A stretch of 64,000 bases of DNA from Nocardioides solisilvae (GTDB taxonomy: Bacteria > Actinomycetota > Actinomycetes > Propionibacteriales > Nocardioidaceae): the NCBI RefSeq assembly GCF_003194625.1, contig NZ_QHKX01000004.1:1-64000 (forward strand), written 5' to 3'. Under the pieces are notes generated by a model. It did not search any database. It was not told where the DNA came from and saw only the letters and a program-made list of their open reading frames with translations. Shown here one piece after another: positions 35,209 to 43,329 of this stretch. How positions within the stretch are numbered: position 1 is the first letter of the stretch; each line of letters begins with the position of its first letter. Position numbers and translations under genes: made by a program.

Positions 35209-35905
35209 AGACGGGGGCGCCCAGCGCGAACCGGGCGGCGTGGTCGGCGTGCGCGGCCATCGAGTCGACCAGCGGGACCGGGCTGTCCCCGGCCTCGACG
35301 AGGAGCTGGATCTCGGTGCACGCCAGGACGATCGCGTCCGCGCCGCGCTCGGCGAGGTCGGTGAAGACGCGGGCGTACGCCGCGCGCGACTCCTCCCGGA
35401 CCACGCCGAGGGTGAGCTCGGAGAAGATCACGTCGTCGACCAGCTGCCGCGAGGCGGCGTCTGGCACCACGCAGTCGAGGCCGTGGGTGGCGAGCCGCTC
35501 GGCGTAGAACGTCTCCTCCATGACCCATCGGGTCCCGACCACCCCGAGCGTGCGGTGACCGTCGCGGACCGCCGCGTCGGCGATCGCGTCGCCGATGTGG
35601 AGCAGGGGGACGCCGACGGCCGCCTCCACCGCGGGGGCGACCTTGTGCATGAGGTTGGTGGCGATCAGCAGGGCGTCCGCCCCTGCGGCCTCCAGCCGCC
35701 GGCCGGCGTCGCCGAGCAGCCGACCCGCGCCGTCCCAGTCGCCGGCGACCTGCATGGCACGCACCGTGCCGAAGTCGAGCGAGGCGAGCAGGAGCTCCGC
35801 GGAGTGGTGACCTCCGCGGGCCCGTGCCACCGCCTCGTTGAGCCGCGTGTAGTAGTCCACGGTCGAGTGCCAGCTCATGCCCCCGATGATTCCCAGCGTC
35901 GTCAT
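35204..35905 (-). CDS. Aspartate/glutamate racemase family protein
   Basis: 233 aa. The opening LGIIGGMSWHSTVDYYTRLNE and the second catalytic Cys in IVLACTEIQLL are those of the Asp/Glu racemase superfamily. The first catalytic position is ATNLMHKV, with Thr where many members have Cys. This is the pattern I recall for the E. coli L-aspartate/glutamate-specific racemase YgeA, so the enzyme is probably active on L-Asp or L-Glu. It converts amino acid enantiomers without cofactor. A divergent LysR gene 77 bp away may regulate it. Confidence 0.85.
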   Translation of the reverse strand: MTTLGIIGGMSWHSTVDYYTRLNEAVARARGGHHSAELLLASLDFGTVRAMQVAGDWDGAGRLLGDAGRRLEAAGADALLIATNLMHKVAPAVEAAVGVPLLHIGDAIADAAVRDGHRTLGVVGTRWVMEETFYAERLATHGLDCVVPDAASRQLVDDVIFSELTLGVVREESRAAYARVFTDLAERGADAIVLACTEIQLLVEAGDSPVPLVDSMAAHADHAARFALGAPVS

Positions 35906-35982
35906 GCCGCCATGGTCCGCCGGGCGCCGGGCCCCAAGGAAGACCCCTTCTCCTTCGGTCGGCCATAAGCGATGCTTGGGGG

Positions 35983-36861
35983 GTGGACCCCCGACGCGTG
36001 CTGATCTTCCGGACCGTCGCCCGGGCCGGCTCCATCAGCGCCGGCGCCCGCGCGCTCGGCTGGACCCAGCCGGCGGTGAGCCAGCACCTCCAGGCCCTCG
36101 AGCGCGAGGCCGGCGGGCCACTGCTGGTCCGCGGCGCCGGCGGGGTCGACCTGACCGAGGCGGGCCGGCGCCTCCTCGTGCACGCCGACGCCGTCGCCGC
36201 CCACCTCGACGCGGCGGGTGCCGAGCTCGACGACCTGGCGGAGCTCCGCGGCGGCTCGGCCCGTCTCGCCGCCTTCCCCTCCGGCTCCGCCGTGGTCGTG
36301 CCGGCGGCGCTCGCCGCGCTGGCCGCCGAGGCGCCCGACGTCGAGGTGGGCCTGGTGGAGTGCGAGCCCCCCGAGGCGATCGGCCTGGTCCGCAGCGGCT
36401 CGGTCGATCTCGCCCTCGTCTTCGGCTACGAGGAGGACCGCGCCGAGGAGAGCCTCGTGGCGGTGCCGTTGGGGGACGACCCGGTCCGGCTGGTGCTGCC
36501 GCCCGGGGGTCCCGGGGTGCCGCGGAGCCTGGCGGAGCTCGCGGACGAGCCCTGGGTCGCCGGGTGCGAGCGGTGCCGCGGCCACCTCGTCGCCTGTGCG
36601 GGAAGGTCGGGCTTCGCGCCCCGCGTGCGGCACGTGACCGACGACTACGTCGTGGTGCAGGCGCTGGTGGCCAGGGGCCTCGCCGTGGCGGTGCTGCCCG
36701 AGACCGCGCTCACCGCCTTCCGGCACCCCGACGTCCGGGTCGCGGAGCTGCCGGAGCTGGGCAGTCGTCGCATCGACGTGCTCCACCGGCGGGGGATCGA
36801 ACGCGTCCCCGCGGTCGCGGCGCTCCTCGGGGCACTGCGGCACGCGCGCCCGCCCGCGTAG
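35983..36861 (+). CDS. LysR family transcriptional regulator
   Basis: 292 aa. The N-terminal winged helix (FRTVARAGSISAGARALGWTQPAVSQHLQALEREAG, split across residues 8-45) is followed by a type 2 periplasmic-binding-like effector domain (about 90-290) with two Cys in VAGCERCRGHL. LysR proteins often control the divergent neighbour, here the racemase, and themselves. GTG 35983 fits the helix start, since only seven residues precede the first helix. The effector is unknown, but an amino acid is plausible from context. Confidence 0.9.
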   Translation: MDPRRVLIFRTVARAGSISAGARALGWTQPAVSQHLQALEREAGGPLLVRGAGGVDLTEAGRRLLVHADAVAAHLDAAGAELDDLAELRGGSARLAAFPSGSAVVVPAALAALAAEAPDVEVGLVECEPPEAIGLVRSGSVDLALVFGYEEDRAEESLVAVPLGDDPVRLVLPPGGPGVPRSLAELADEPWVAGCERCRGHLVACAGRSGFAPRVRHVTDDYVVVQALVARGLAVAVLPETALTAFRHPDVRVAELPELGSRRIDVLHRRGIERVPAVAALLGALRHARPPA

Positions 36862-36864
36862 GGT
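36859..36864 (+). promoter_or_regulatory. -10 element TAGGGT of dfrA
   Basis: TAGGGT overlaps the stop codon of the LysR gene and lies seven bases before GTG 36872. Confidence 0.45.
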
Positions 36865-36871
36865 GCCCCGC

Positions 36872-37429
36872 GTGCAGGACGAGCAGCGGGACGAGCAGCG
36901 GGACGAGCGGCAGGACGAGCGGCAGGACGAGCGGCAGGACGGTGGGGCCGGACGCGTGGTCCTGGTGGCGGCGTACGCCCGCAACCGGGTCATCGGGAAC
37001 CGCGGCGAGATCCCGTGGCACATCCCCGACGACTTCGCCCACTTCAAGGCCGAGACGCTGGGGCACACGCTGGTGATGGGGCGCGCCACCTGGGACTCGA
37101 TCGGACGTCCGCTGCCCGGTCGGACCACCGTCGTGGTGACCCGCGACCCCGGCTGGACCGCCGGGCCGCACGCCGACGCCGTCCGGGTGGCGCACAGCCT
37201 GGAGGAAGCCATGGCCGTGGCCGCCGACCTGCCGGGCGACGTGGTGGTCGCGGGCGGGGGAGAGGTCTACGCGCAGGCGTTGCCGCTGGCCACCCACCTG
37301 GTCCTCACCGAGGTGCACGCGGAGCCCGAGGGCGACGCCTTCTTCCCCGAGGTCGACCTGTCGGGGTGGCGCGAGGTGCGCCGCGTGTCGCGGCCCGACC
37401 TCGACTGGGTCTGGTGGGAACGCCGGTGA
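36872..37429 (+). CDS. dfrA: Dihydrofolate reductase with repeat-encoded N-terminal extension
   Basis: 185 aa if started at GTG 36872. It reduces dihydrofolate to tetrahydrofolate with NADPH and completes the thymidylate cycle with ThyA. The catalytic core begins at VVLVAAYARNRVIGNRGEIPW, with the active-site Asp in PDDFAHFKAET, then MGRATWDSIGRPLPGR and VVVAGGGEVYAQAL. The first about 25 residues are DEQR/DERQ repeats from a 12-bp tandem repeat and are not part of the fold. A GTG at about 36956 would remove them. The leaderless -10 favours 36872. The stop overlaps the Nudix start. Confidence 0.93.
   Translation: MQDEQRDEQRDERQDERQDERQDGGAGRVVLVAAYARNRVIGNRGEIPWHIPDDFAHFKAETLGHTLVMGRATWDSIGRPLPGRTTVVVTRDPGWTAGPHADAVRVAHSLEEAMAVAADLPGDVVVAGGGEVYAQALPLATHLVLTEVHAEPEGDAFFPEVDLSGWREVRRVSRPDLDWVWWERR
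36878..36937 (+). repeat. Five 12-bp tandem repeats in the dfrA 5' end
   Basis: The 12-mers are GACGAGCAGCGG twice and GACGAGCGGCAG three times, perfectly in register. They encode DEQR DEQR DERQ DERQ DERQ. Whole-codon length means copy number can change without a frameshift. Confidence 0.9.
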
Positions 37430-37809
37430 CCACCATCGTGGTCTCGGCGGTGGCCTTCGTGCGCGACGGCGCCGTCCTCACCGTGCGCAAGCGAGGCACC
37501 TCCCGCTTCATGCTGGTCGGCGGGAAGCCGGAGCCGGGCGAGGACGCCGAGGCGTGCGCCCGCCGCGAGACCCTGGAGGAGGTGGGGCTCGAGGTCGACG
37601 AGCTCGTGCTGCTGGGCGAGTTCGTCAGCGCCGCGGCCAACGAGCCGGGGCACACCCTGCACTCCACCGTCTACACCGCCGCGCTCCCGGCCGAGCCGGT
37701 CGCCGCGGGGGAGATCGCGGAGCTGCGCTGGACGCCCATGGACCGCCTCCACGACGACCTGGCGCCGATGCTCGAGGAGCACGTGATCCCGGCCCTGCGC
37801 GGCGCCTGA
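37426..37809 (+). CDS. Nudix hydrolase
   Basis: 127 aa. The Nudix box is complete: GKPEPGE at about residues 30-36 and RRETLEEVGLEV after seven residues, with the REUXEEXGU core. Members hydrolyse nucleoside diphosphates linked to another group, for example oxidised dNTPs (MutT), ADP-ribose or NADH. The GTG start overlaps the dfrA stop as GTGA, so the two are co-translated. With thyA and dfrA in the neighbourhood a nucleotide pool cleaning role is plausible, but the substrate cannot be read from the sequence. Confidence 0.9.
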   Translation: MTTIVVSAVAFVRDGAVLTVRKRGTSRFMLVGGKPEPGEDAEACARRETLEEVGLEVDELVLLGEFVSAAANEPGHTLHSTVYTAALPAEPVAAGEIAELRWTPMDRLHDDLAPMLEEHVIPALRGA

Positions 37810-37854
37810 CTCCCGACCGGCGGAGGTCCCAGGGGCGTCTGGCAGGGTGGCGGC

Positions 37855-38781
37855 ATGGAGCTGCGCATCTTCACCGAGCCCCAGCAGGGGGCGACCTACG
37901 ACGACCTGCTCGCGGTGGCGCTGGAGGCCGAGCGACTCGGCTTCGGGGCGTTCTTCCGGTCCGACCACTACCTCGGGATGGGGACCGAGGGGTTGCCGGG
38001 CCCCACCGACGCCTGGACGACGCTGGCCGGCCTGGCCCGCGACACCAGCACCATCCGGCTCGGCACCCTCATGACGTCGGCGACTTTCCGCCACCCCGGC
38101 GTGCTGGCGATCCAGGTCGCGGGCGTCGACCAGATGAGCGGCGGCCGCGTCGAGCTGGGCCTGGGGGCCGGCTGGTTCGAGGCCGAGCACACGGCGTACG
38201 GCATCCCGTTCCCCGGCACCGGCGAGCGGTTCGACCGCTACGAGGAGCAGCTCGCGATCGTCACCGGCCTGTGGCGCACGCCCGAGGGCGAGCGGTTCAC
38301 CCACCGCGGCGACCACTACGAGCTGGTCGACAGCCCCGCCCTGCCCAAGCCGGTCCAGCAGCCCGGCCCGCCGGTGCTGGTCGGCGGGCGCGGCAAGCGC
38401 CGCACGCCGGCGCTCGCCGCGCGGTACGCCGACGAGTTCAACCTGCCCTTCGTCGACCTGGCCGAGACCCGCGACCAGTTCGGCCGGGTCCGGGCGGGGT
38501 GCGAGGCGATCGGGCGCGACCCCGCCACGATGACGTGGTCCAACGCCCTCGTGCTCTGCGTCGGCGCCGACGAGGCCGAGGTGGAGCGCCGGGCGGCGGC
38601 CATCGGCCGCGAGCCGGCCGAGCTGCGGGAGAACGGCCTCGCCGGCACGCCCGAGGAGGTCGTGGACAAGATCGGCCGGTACGCCGAGCTGGGCGCGCAG
38701 CGCGTCTACCTGCAGGTGCTCGACCTCGCCGACCTCGACCACCTGCGCCTGGTCGCCGAGGAGGTCGCGCCGCGGCTGTGA
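37855..38781 (+). CDS. LLM class F420-dependent oxidoreductase
   Basis: 308 aa luciferase-like TIM barrel. MELRIFTEPQQGATYDDLLAVALEAE, FRSDHYLGMG, ATFRHPGVLAIQVAGVDQMSGGRVELGLGAGWF (in parts) and a GTPEEVVDKIGRYAELG C-terminal segment are typical of the actinobacterial F420 group (TIGR03560-like). The F420-binding role is assigned from the family; FMN use cannot be excluded. CAGGGT lies six bases before the ATG. The native substrate is unknown. It starts 45 bp after the Nudix gene. Confidence 0.85.
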   Translation: MELRIFTEPQQGATYDDLLAVALEAERLGFGAFFRSDHYLGMGTEGLPGPTDAWTTLAGLARDTSTIRLGTLMTSATFRHPGVLAIQVAGVDQMSGGRVELGLGAGWFEAEHTAYGIPFPGTGERFDRYEEQLAIVTGLWRTPEGERFTHRGDHYELVDSPALPKPVQQPGPPVLVGGRGKRRTPALAARYADEFNLPFVDLAETRDQFGRVRAGCEAIGRDPATMTWSNALVLCVGADEAEVERRAAAIGREPAELRENGLAGTPEEVVDKIGRYAELGAQRVYLQVLDLADLDHLRLVAEEVAPRL

Positions 38782-38836
38782 CGCGCCTGAGATGCTGGCG
38801 CGGGCCGGCTGCGGCGGGGCAGTAACCTTGTCCACC

Positions 38837-39733
38837 ATGACGACCGCTCCCGCAGCTCCCTTCGGCCGGCTGCTGACCGCGATGGCCACCGCGTTCTCCG
38901 AGGACGGCTCCGTCGACCTCGAGGGCACCGCCGCGATCGCGGACCACCTGGTCCGCCACGGCTCCGACGGCGTCGTCGTCTCCGGGACCACCGGCGAGTC
39001 GCCCACCACCACGGTGGAGGAGGACGCGGAGATCCTGCGCGTGGTCAAGGACGCCGTGGGAGGGCGCGGCACGGTCGTCGCGGGCGTGGGCACCAACGCC
39101 ACCGCCCACTCCGTCGAGCTGGCCCGCAACGCGGCGAAGGTCGGCGTCGACGGCGCGCTGCTCGTGACGCCGTACTACAACAAGCCCTCCCCGGCCGGCG
39201 TGCTGCACCACTTCCGCACGGTCGCCGAGGCGACCGACCTGCCCGTGATGCTCTACGACGTGCCCGGACGGACCGGCATCCCGATCCCCACCCCGGTGCT
39301 CGAGGAGGCCATCGACTGGCCCACCGTGGTCGCGATCAAGGACGCGCTGGGCGACCTGGTCCGCGCGGGCAAGCTCGTGCAGATGGGCTACGCGGTCTAC
39401 TCCGGCGACGACGTGGCGACCCTGGGCTTCCTCGCCCACGGCGCGTGCGGTCTCGTCTCGGTGGCGGGCCACGCCGCCGGGCCCGACCTCGCACGGATGA
39501 TCGACGACTTCCTGGCCGGCGACCACGTCGCGGCGCTGGCCACGTTCAACCGCCTGGTGCCGGCGTTCGAGGCCGTGATGGGGGTGCCCAACTACGGGGC
39601 CACCACCGCCAAGGCCGCGCTGCAGCTGCTCGGCGTGCTCGACAACCGTCGCGTCCGGGGGCCGCTGGTGCCGCTGGACGAGGCCGAGCACGCGGCCCTG
39701 CGCGCGGGGCTCGCCGCCGCCGGCCTGATCTGA
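38837..39733 (+). CDS. dapA: 4-hydroxy-tetrahydrodipicolinate synthase
   Basis: 298 aa. It condenses pyruvate and aspartate semialdehyde in the lysine/diaminopimelate route. GTTGESPTTT holds the Thr pair that binds the keto acid, Tyr lies in MLYDVPGRTG and the Schiff-base Lys in VVAIKDALGD (about residue 170). ATG 38837 agrees with the usual N-terminus (PFGRLLTAMATAF soon after) and TAACCT lies eight bases upstream. It is followed nine bases later by rnj, as in mycobacteria (dapA-rnj). Confidence 0.97.
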   Translation: MTTAPAAPFGRLLTAMATAFSEDGSVDLEGTAAIADHLVRHGSDGVVVSGTTGESPTTTVEEDAEILRVVKDAVGGRGTVVAGVGTNATAHSVELARNAAKVGVDGALLVTPYYNKPSPAGVLHHFRTVAEATDLPVMLYDVPGRTGIPIPTPVLEEAIDWPTVVAIKDALGDLVRAGKLVQMGYAVYSGDDVATLGFLAHGACGLVSVAGHAAGPDLARMIDDFLAGDHVAALATFNRLVPAFEAVMGVPNYGATTAKAALQLLGVLDNRRVRGPLVPLDEAEHAALRAGLAAAGLI

Positions 39734-39741
39734 GGAGATCC

Positions 39742-41433
39742 ATGTCGCACCCCCACCCCGAGCTGACCGCGCCCGCGCCGCTGCCCGAGGGAGGGTTGCG
39801 CGTCATCCCGCTCGGCGGCCTCGGCGAGGTCGGTCGCAACATGACCGTCTTCGAGCACGCGGGCCGGCTGCTGGTCGTGGACTGCGGGGTGCTCTTCCCC
39901 GAGGAGCACCACCCCGGCGTCGACCTGATCCTCCCCGACTTCGCCCCGATCCGGGACCGCCTCGACCAGGTCGAGGCGCTGGTCCTCACGCACGGGCACG
40001 AGGACCACATCGGGGCCACCCCCTACCTGCTGCGGGAGCGGGGCGACATCCCGCTCGTCGGCTCCGAGCTGACGCTGGCGCTGCTGGGCTCCAAGCTGCG
40101 CGAGCACCGGCTCAAGGAGACCGTCCACCACCGGGTCCGCGAGGGCGATCGGATCTCCTTCGGCCCGTTCGACCTGGAGTTCGTGGCGGTCAACCACTCC
40201 ATCCCCGACGCGCTGGCGGTCGCCATCCGCACCGCGGCCGGGACGGTCCTGCACACCGGGGACTTCAAGATGGACCAGCTCCCGCTCGACGGCCGGATCA
40301 CCGACCTGCGCGCCTTCGCGCGGCTGGGCGAGGAGGGCGTCGACCTCTTCATGACCGACTCCACCAACGCCGAGGTGCCGGGGTTCACCACCCACGAGCG
40401 GGACATCGGGCCGGTCCTGGACGGTGTCTTCGCCAAGAGCGAGAAGCGGATCATCGTGGCTTGCTTCGCCTCCCACGTGCACCGGGTCCAGCAGGCCCTC
40501 GACGCGGCGGTCGCGCACGGTCGCAAGGTGGCCTACGTCGGCCGCTCGATGGTCCGCAACATGCAGATCGCCAAGGACCTGGGGTACCTCACCGTGCCCC
40601 CGGGGGTGCTGGTCGACGCCAAGGAGCTCGCCGACCTGCCGCCGGAGCGACAGGTCCTGGTCTCCACCGGGTCCCAGGGCGAGCCGTTGTCGGCGCTGAG
40701 CCGCATCGCCCAGCGCAACCACAGCTTCGTCCACATCGAGGAGGGCGACACCGTGGTGCTCGCCAGCTCGCTGATCCCCGGCAACGAGAACGCCGTCTTC
40801 CGGGTGATCAACGGCCTGTCCCGGTGGGGGGCCCACGTCGTGCACAAGGGCAACGCCCTCGTCCACGTCTCCGGCCACGCCAGCGCCGGCGAGCTCCTCT
40901 ACTGCTACAACGTGGTGCGCCCGCGCAACGTGATGCCGGTGCACGGCGAGATCCGCCACATGCACGCCAACGCGGCGCTGGCGCGTGCGACCGGGGTGCC
41001 CGCCGACCGCGTCGTCGTGGCCGAGGACGGCGTCGTGGTGGACCTGGTCGACGGCGTCGCCCGGGTCGCCGGCAAGGTGGAGTGCGGCTACGTCTTCGTC
41101 GACGGCACCTCGATCGGCGACGTCACCGAGACCTCGCTGAAGGACCGGCGGATCCTGGGCGAGGAGGGGTTCATCTCGGTCATCGTGGTCGTCGACTCGG
41201 TCACCGGGAAGGTCTCCGGCGGCCCCGAGATCCACGCACGTGGCTTCGCCGAGGACGAGGACACCTTCGCCGAGGTCAAGCCCGCCATCGTCGACGCCCT
41301 CGACCGGGCCGTGGCCGACGGGGTCACCGACTCCTACCAGCTCCAGCAGACCGTCCGCCGGGTGGTCGGGCGGTGGGTGAGCAAGGCGCACCGCCGACGC
41401 CCGATGATCATCCCGGTCGTCGTGGAGGCGTGA
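39742..41433 (+). CDS. rnj: Ribonuclease J
   Basis: 563 aa metallo-beta-lactamase/beta-CASP ribonuclease with 5'-3' exo- and endonuclease activity in mRNA decay and rRNA maturation. The metal motif is HGHEDHIG (about residues 82-89), followed by NHSIPDAL, HTGDFKMDQ, MTDSTNAEVPG, the beta-CASP segment VACFASHVHRVQQ and PVHGEIRHMHANAALA. The C-terminal domain is complete. TGAGGAG gives a strong ribosome-binding site for ATG 39742. The gene is probably co-transcribed with dapA. Confidence 0.97.
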   Translation: MSHPHPELTAPAPLPEGGLRVIPLGGLGEVGRNMTVFEHAGRLLVVDCGVLFPEEHHPGVDLILPDFAPIRDRLDQVEALVLTHGHEDHIGATPYLLRERGDIPLVGSELTLALLGSKLREHRLKETVHHRVREGDRISFGPFDLEFVAVNHSIPDALAVAIRTAAGTVLHTGDFKMDQLPLDGRITDLRAFARLGEEGVDLFMTDSTNAEVPGFTTHERDIGPVLDGVFAKSEKRIIVACFASHVHRVQQALDAAVAHGRKVAYVGRSMVRNMQIAKDLGYLTVPPGVLVDAKELADLPPERQVLVSTGSQGEPLSALSRIAQRNHSFVHIEEGDTVVLASSLIPGNENAVFRVINGLSRWGAHVVHKGNALVHVSGHASAGELLYCYNVVRPRNVMPVHGEIRHMHANAALARATGVPADRVVVAEDGVVVDLVDGVARVAGKVECGYVFVDGTSIGDVTETSLKDRRILGEEGFISVIVVVDSVTGKVSGGPEIHARGFAEDEDTFAEVKPAIVDALDRAVADGVTDSYQLQQTVRRVVGRWVSKAHRRRPMIIPVVVEA

Positions 41434-41465
41434 GCGTTCTCCACCACCGCGGGCGCGCGCGACCC

Positions 41466-41471
41466 TAGACT
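41466..41471 (+). promoter_or_regulatory. -10 element TAGACT of the histidine kinase gene
   Basis: TAGACT is followed by seven bases and GTG 41479 with no ribosome-binding site. Confidence 0.5.
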
Positions 41472-41478
41472 CCGGGCG

Positions 41479-43329
41479 GTGGCGACCGAGCGGGTCGGGA
41501 CCGAGGACGGGGAGACACGGGTGGAGCTCGAGCAGGGGACACGGAGCCACGACTCCAGCCTGGCGCGCCTCTACGAGCTGATGCGCAGGGTCCACTCCTC
41601 CGCCGACACCGCCCAGGTGCTCGACGAGATCGCGCGTGGGGTGACGGAGGGGCTGGGCTACGGCATCGCCGCCATCTCCCGGCTCGAGGGGGAGGAGCTG
41701 GTGACCACGACCTTCGCCGGCCCCGAGCACGAGCGGCCGTTCATCATCGGCCGCCGCCGCCCCGTCCGGCTGATCCTCGAGGAGTTCGTGGTCGGCGACG
41801 AGTGGGGCATCCTCCGCTACGTGCCCCGGGGGCGGGTCTCCGAGGAGGCGCTCGAGGGGATGTGGATCCCCGACTACGAGCCGCAGGACGTCCCCGACGC
41901 CTGGCACCCCGAGGACGCGCTCTACGCCCCGCTCTACTCCGCGACGGGCGAGCTGCTCGGCATCATGGCCGTCGACCTGCCCCCTGAGGGGCGGATCCCC
42001 GACCGGCAGCAGCGCGAGCTGCTCGAGATGTTCGTCATCCAGGCCGGCCTGGCCCTCTCCAACGCCCAGCACCGGGGCCGGATGGCCGAGCGGCTGGCCC
42101 TGGGGGAGATGCTCAAGCAGGTGGCGCTCGCCGGCAACCTCGGCGACCTCGACATGGTGGTCCAGCAGGCCGCGCGGGCGGTGACCCATGGGCTCGGGGT
42201 CTCGCAGACGTTCCTCCGCTGCTTCCCGGAGAGCCCCGGGGGGACGGGGGAGCACGCGGCGGGTCACCCGGCCCCCAACCGCCTGTCGGCCGGGATCCCG
42301 TCGCTGCGCCACGACATGTCCCGGCTCCTCGAGAGCGGCGACGAGGTCTCGGTGGGGCTGCACGTCGACCAGGACGGGTGCCCGTCGCTGCCGGAGAGCT
42401 GCGGGGCGCTGCAGCGCAGGATGCGCGAGCACGGCGCCACCCGCGCGACGGTCAGCCCGATGCGGGTCGGCGCCGACCTCCTCGGCTACGTCGTCGTCAT
42501 GCAGACGGCCGACCAGACCGCGCTGACCCGGGCCCAGCGCGACGCCCTGGCCGAGGTGGGGCGCGCGCTCGGCCAGATGGTCCTCAACGCCCGCCTCCGC
42601 AGCACCGAGCAGCTGCTGGTGGCCGAGCTGCAGGAGCTGGACCGCTACAAGGGCGAGCTGATCGCCACGATCTCGCACGAGCTCAAGACGCCGCTGACCT
42701 CGATCGTCGGGCACACCGAGCTGCTCGCCGACGGCGGCGCGCCGGCCCGGTCGCTGGCGGCCATCGCGCGCAACGCCCAGCGGTTGCAGGGGCTGATCGA
42801 CAACCTCCTGAGCTACTCCCGGGTCCAGGAGCAGCGGTCGGCGGCCCGCCGCGACGTCGACCTCGTGGCCCTCGTCGACGAGGTCGCCGACGCGCTGGCG
42901 ATCCAGGTCGCCCGCGGCGAGCTCGGCTGGGAGGTACGCCGCCCCGCGGGCCCGGTGACCGTGCTCGGCGACCCCGAGGAGCTGCGGCGGGTGGTGGAGA
43001 ACATCTGCGGGAACGCGGTCAAGTACTCGCGCCCGGGCGGCGGCGTCGCGGTCGAGGTCGGGCAGGCGGGGCGGACGGCCTTCGTGGCCGTGACCGACCA
43101 GGGCCTCGGCATCTCGCGGCAGGACCAGGCCCACCTCTTCTCGCCCTTCCACCGCTCCTCCAACCCCGACGCGCTGTCGGTGCCGGGCACCGGCCTGGGC
43201 CTGGCGATCTCCCGGCGGATCGTGGAGCTCCACGACGGCACCATCGAGGTCGACTCCGAGCTCGGGGTCGGGAGCACCTTCACCGTGCGCCTGCCGCTGC
43301 GCCCTCCGTCCGGGAGCGCCCGGGACTGA
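41479..43329 (+). CDS. Orphan GAF-GAF sensor histidine kinase
   Basis: 616 aa with no transmembrane segment. Two GAF-like domains (about residues 30-195 and 205-370) precede a HisKA domain with the phospho-His in TISHELKTPLTSIVGH (about 395) and a HATPase domain with NICGNAVKYSRPGGG, TDQGLGISRQDQ and GTGLGLAISRRIVELHDG. It is a cytosolic sensor; the GAF ligand is unknown. Adjacent genes include no response regulator. Its 3' end overlaps the convergent cydDC gene by 50 bp, so the two are antisense at their ends. Linkage to cytochrome bd genes suggests redox or oxygen sensing, by inference only. Confidence 0.9.
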   Translation: MATERVGTEDGETRVELEQGTRSHDSSLARLYELMRRVHSSADTAQVLDEIARGVTEGLGYGIAAISRLEGEELVTTTFAGPEHERPFIIGRRRPVRLILEEFVVGDEWGILRYVPRGRVSEEALEGMWIPDYEPQDVPDAWHPEDALYAPLYSATGELLGIMAVDLPPEGRIPDRQQRELLEMFVIQAGLALSNAQHRGRMAERLALGEMLKQVALAGNLGDLDMVVQQAARAVTHGLGVSQTFLRCFPESPGGTGEHAAGHPAPNRLSAGIPSLRHDMSRLLESGDEVSVGLHVDQDGCPSLPESCGALQRRMREHGATRATVSPMRVGADLLGYVVVMQTADQTALTRAQRDALAEVGRALGQMVLNARLRSTEQLLVAELQELDRYKGELIATISHELKTPLTSIVGHTELLADGGAPARSLAAIARNAQRLQGLIDNLLSYSRVQEQRSAARRDVDLVALVDEVADALAIQVARGELGWEVRRPAGPVTVLGDPEELRRVVENICGNAVKYSRPGGGVAVEVGQAGRTAFVAVTDQGLGISRQDQAHLFSPFHRSSNPDALSVPGTGLGLAISRRIVELHDGTIEVDSELGVGSTFTVRLPLRPPSGSARD

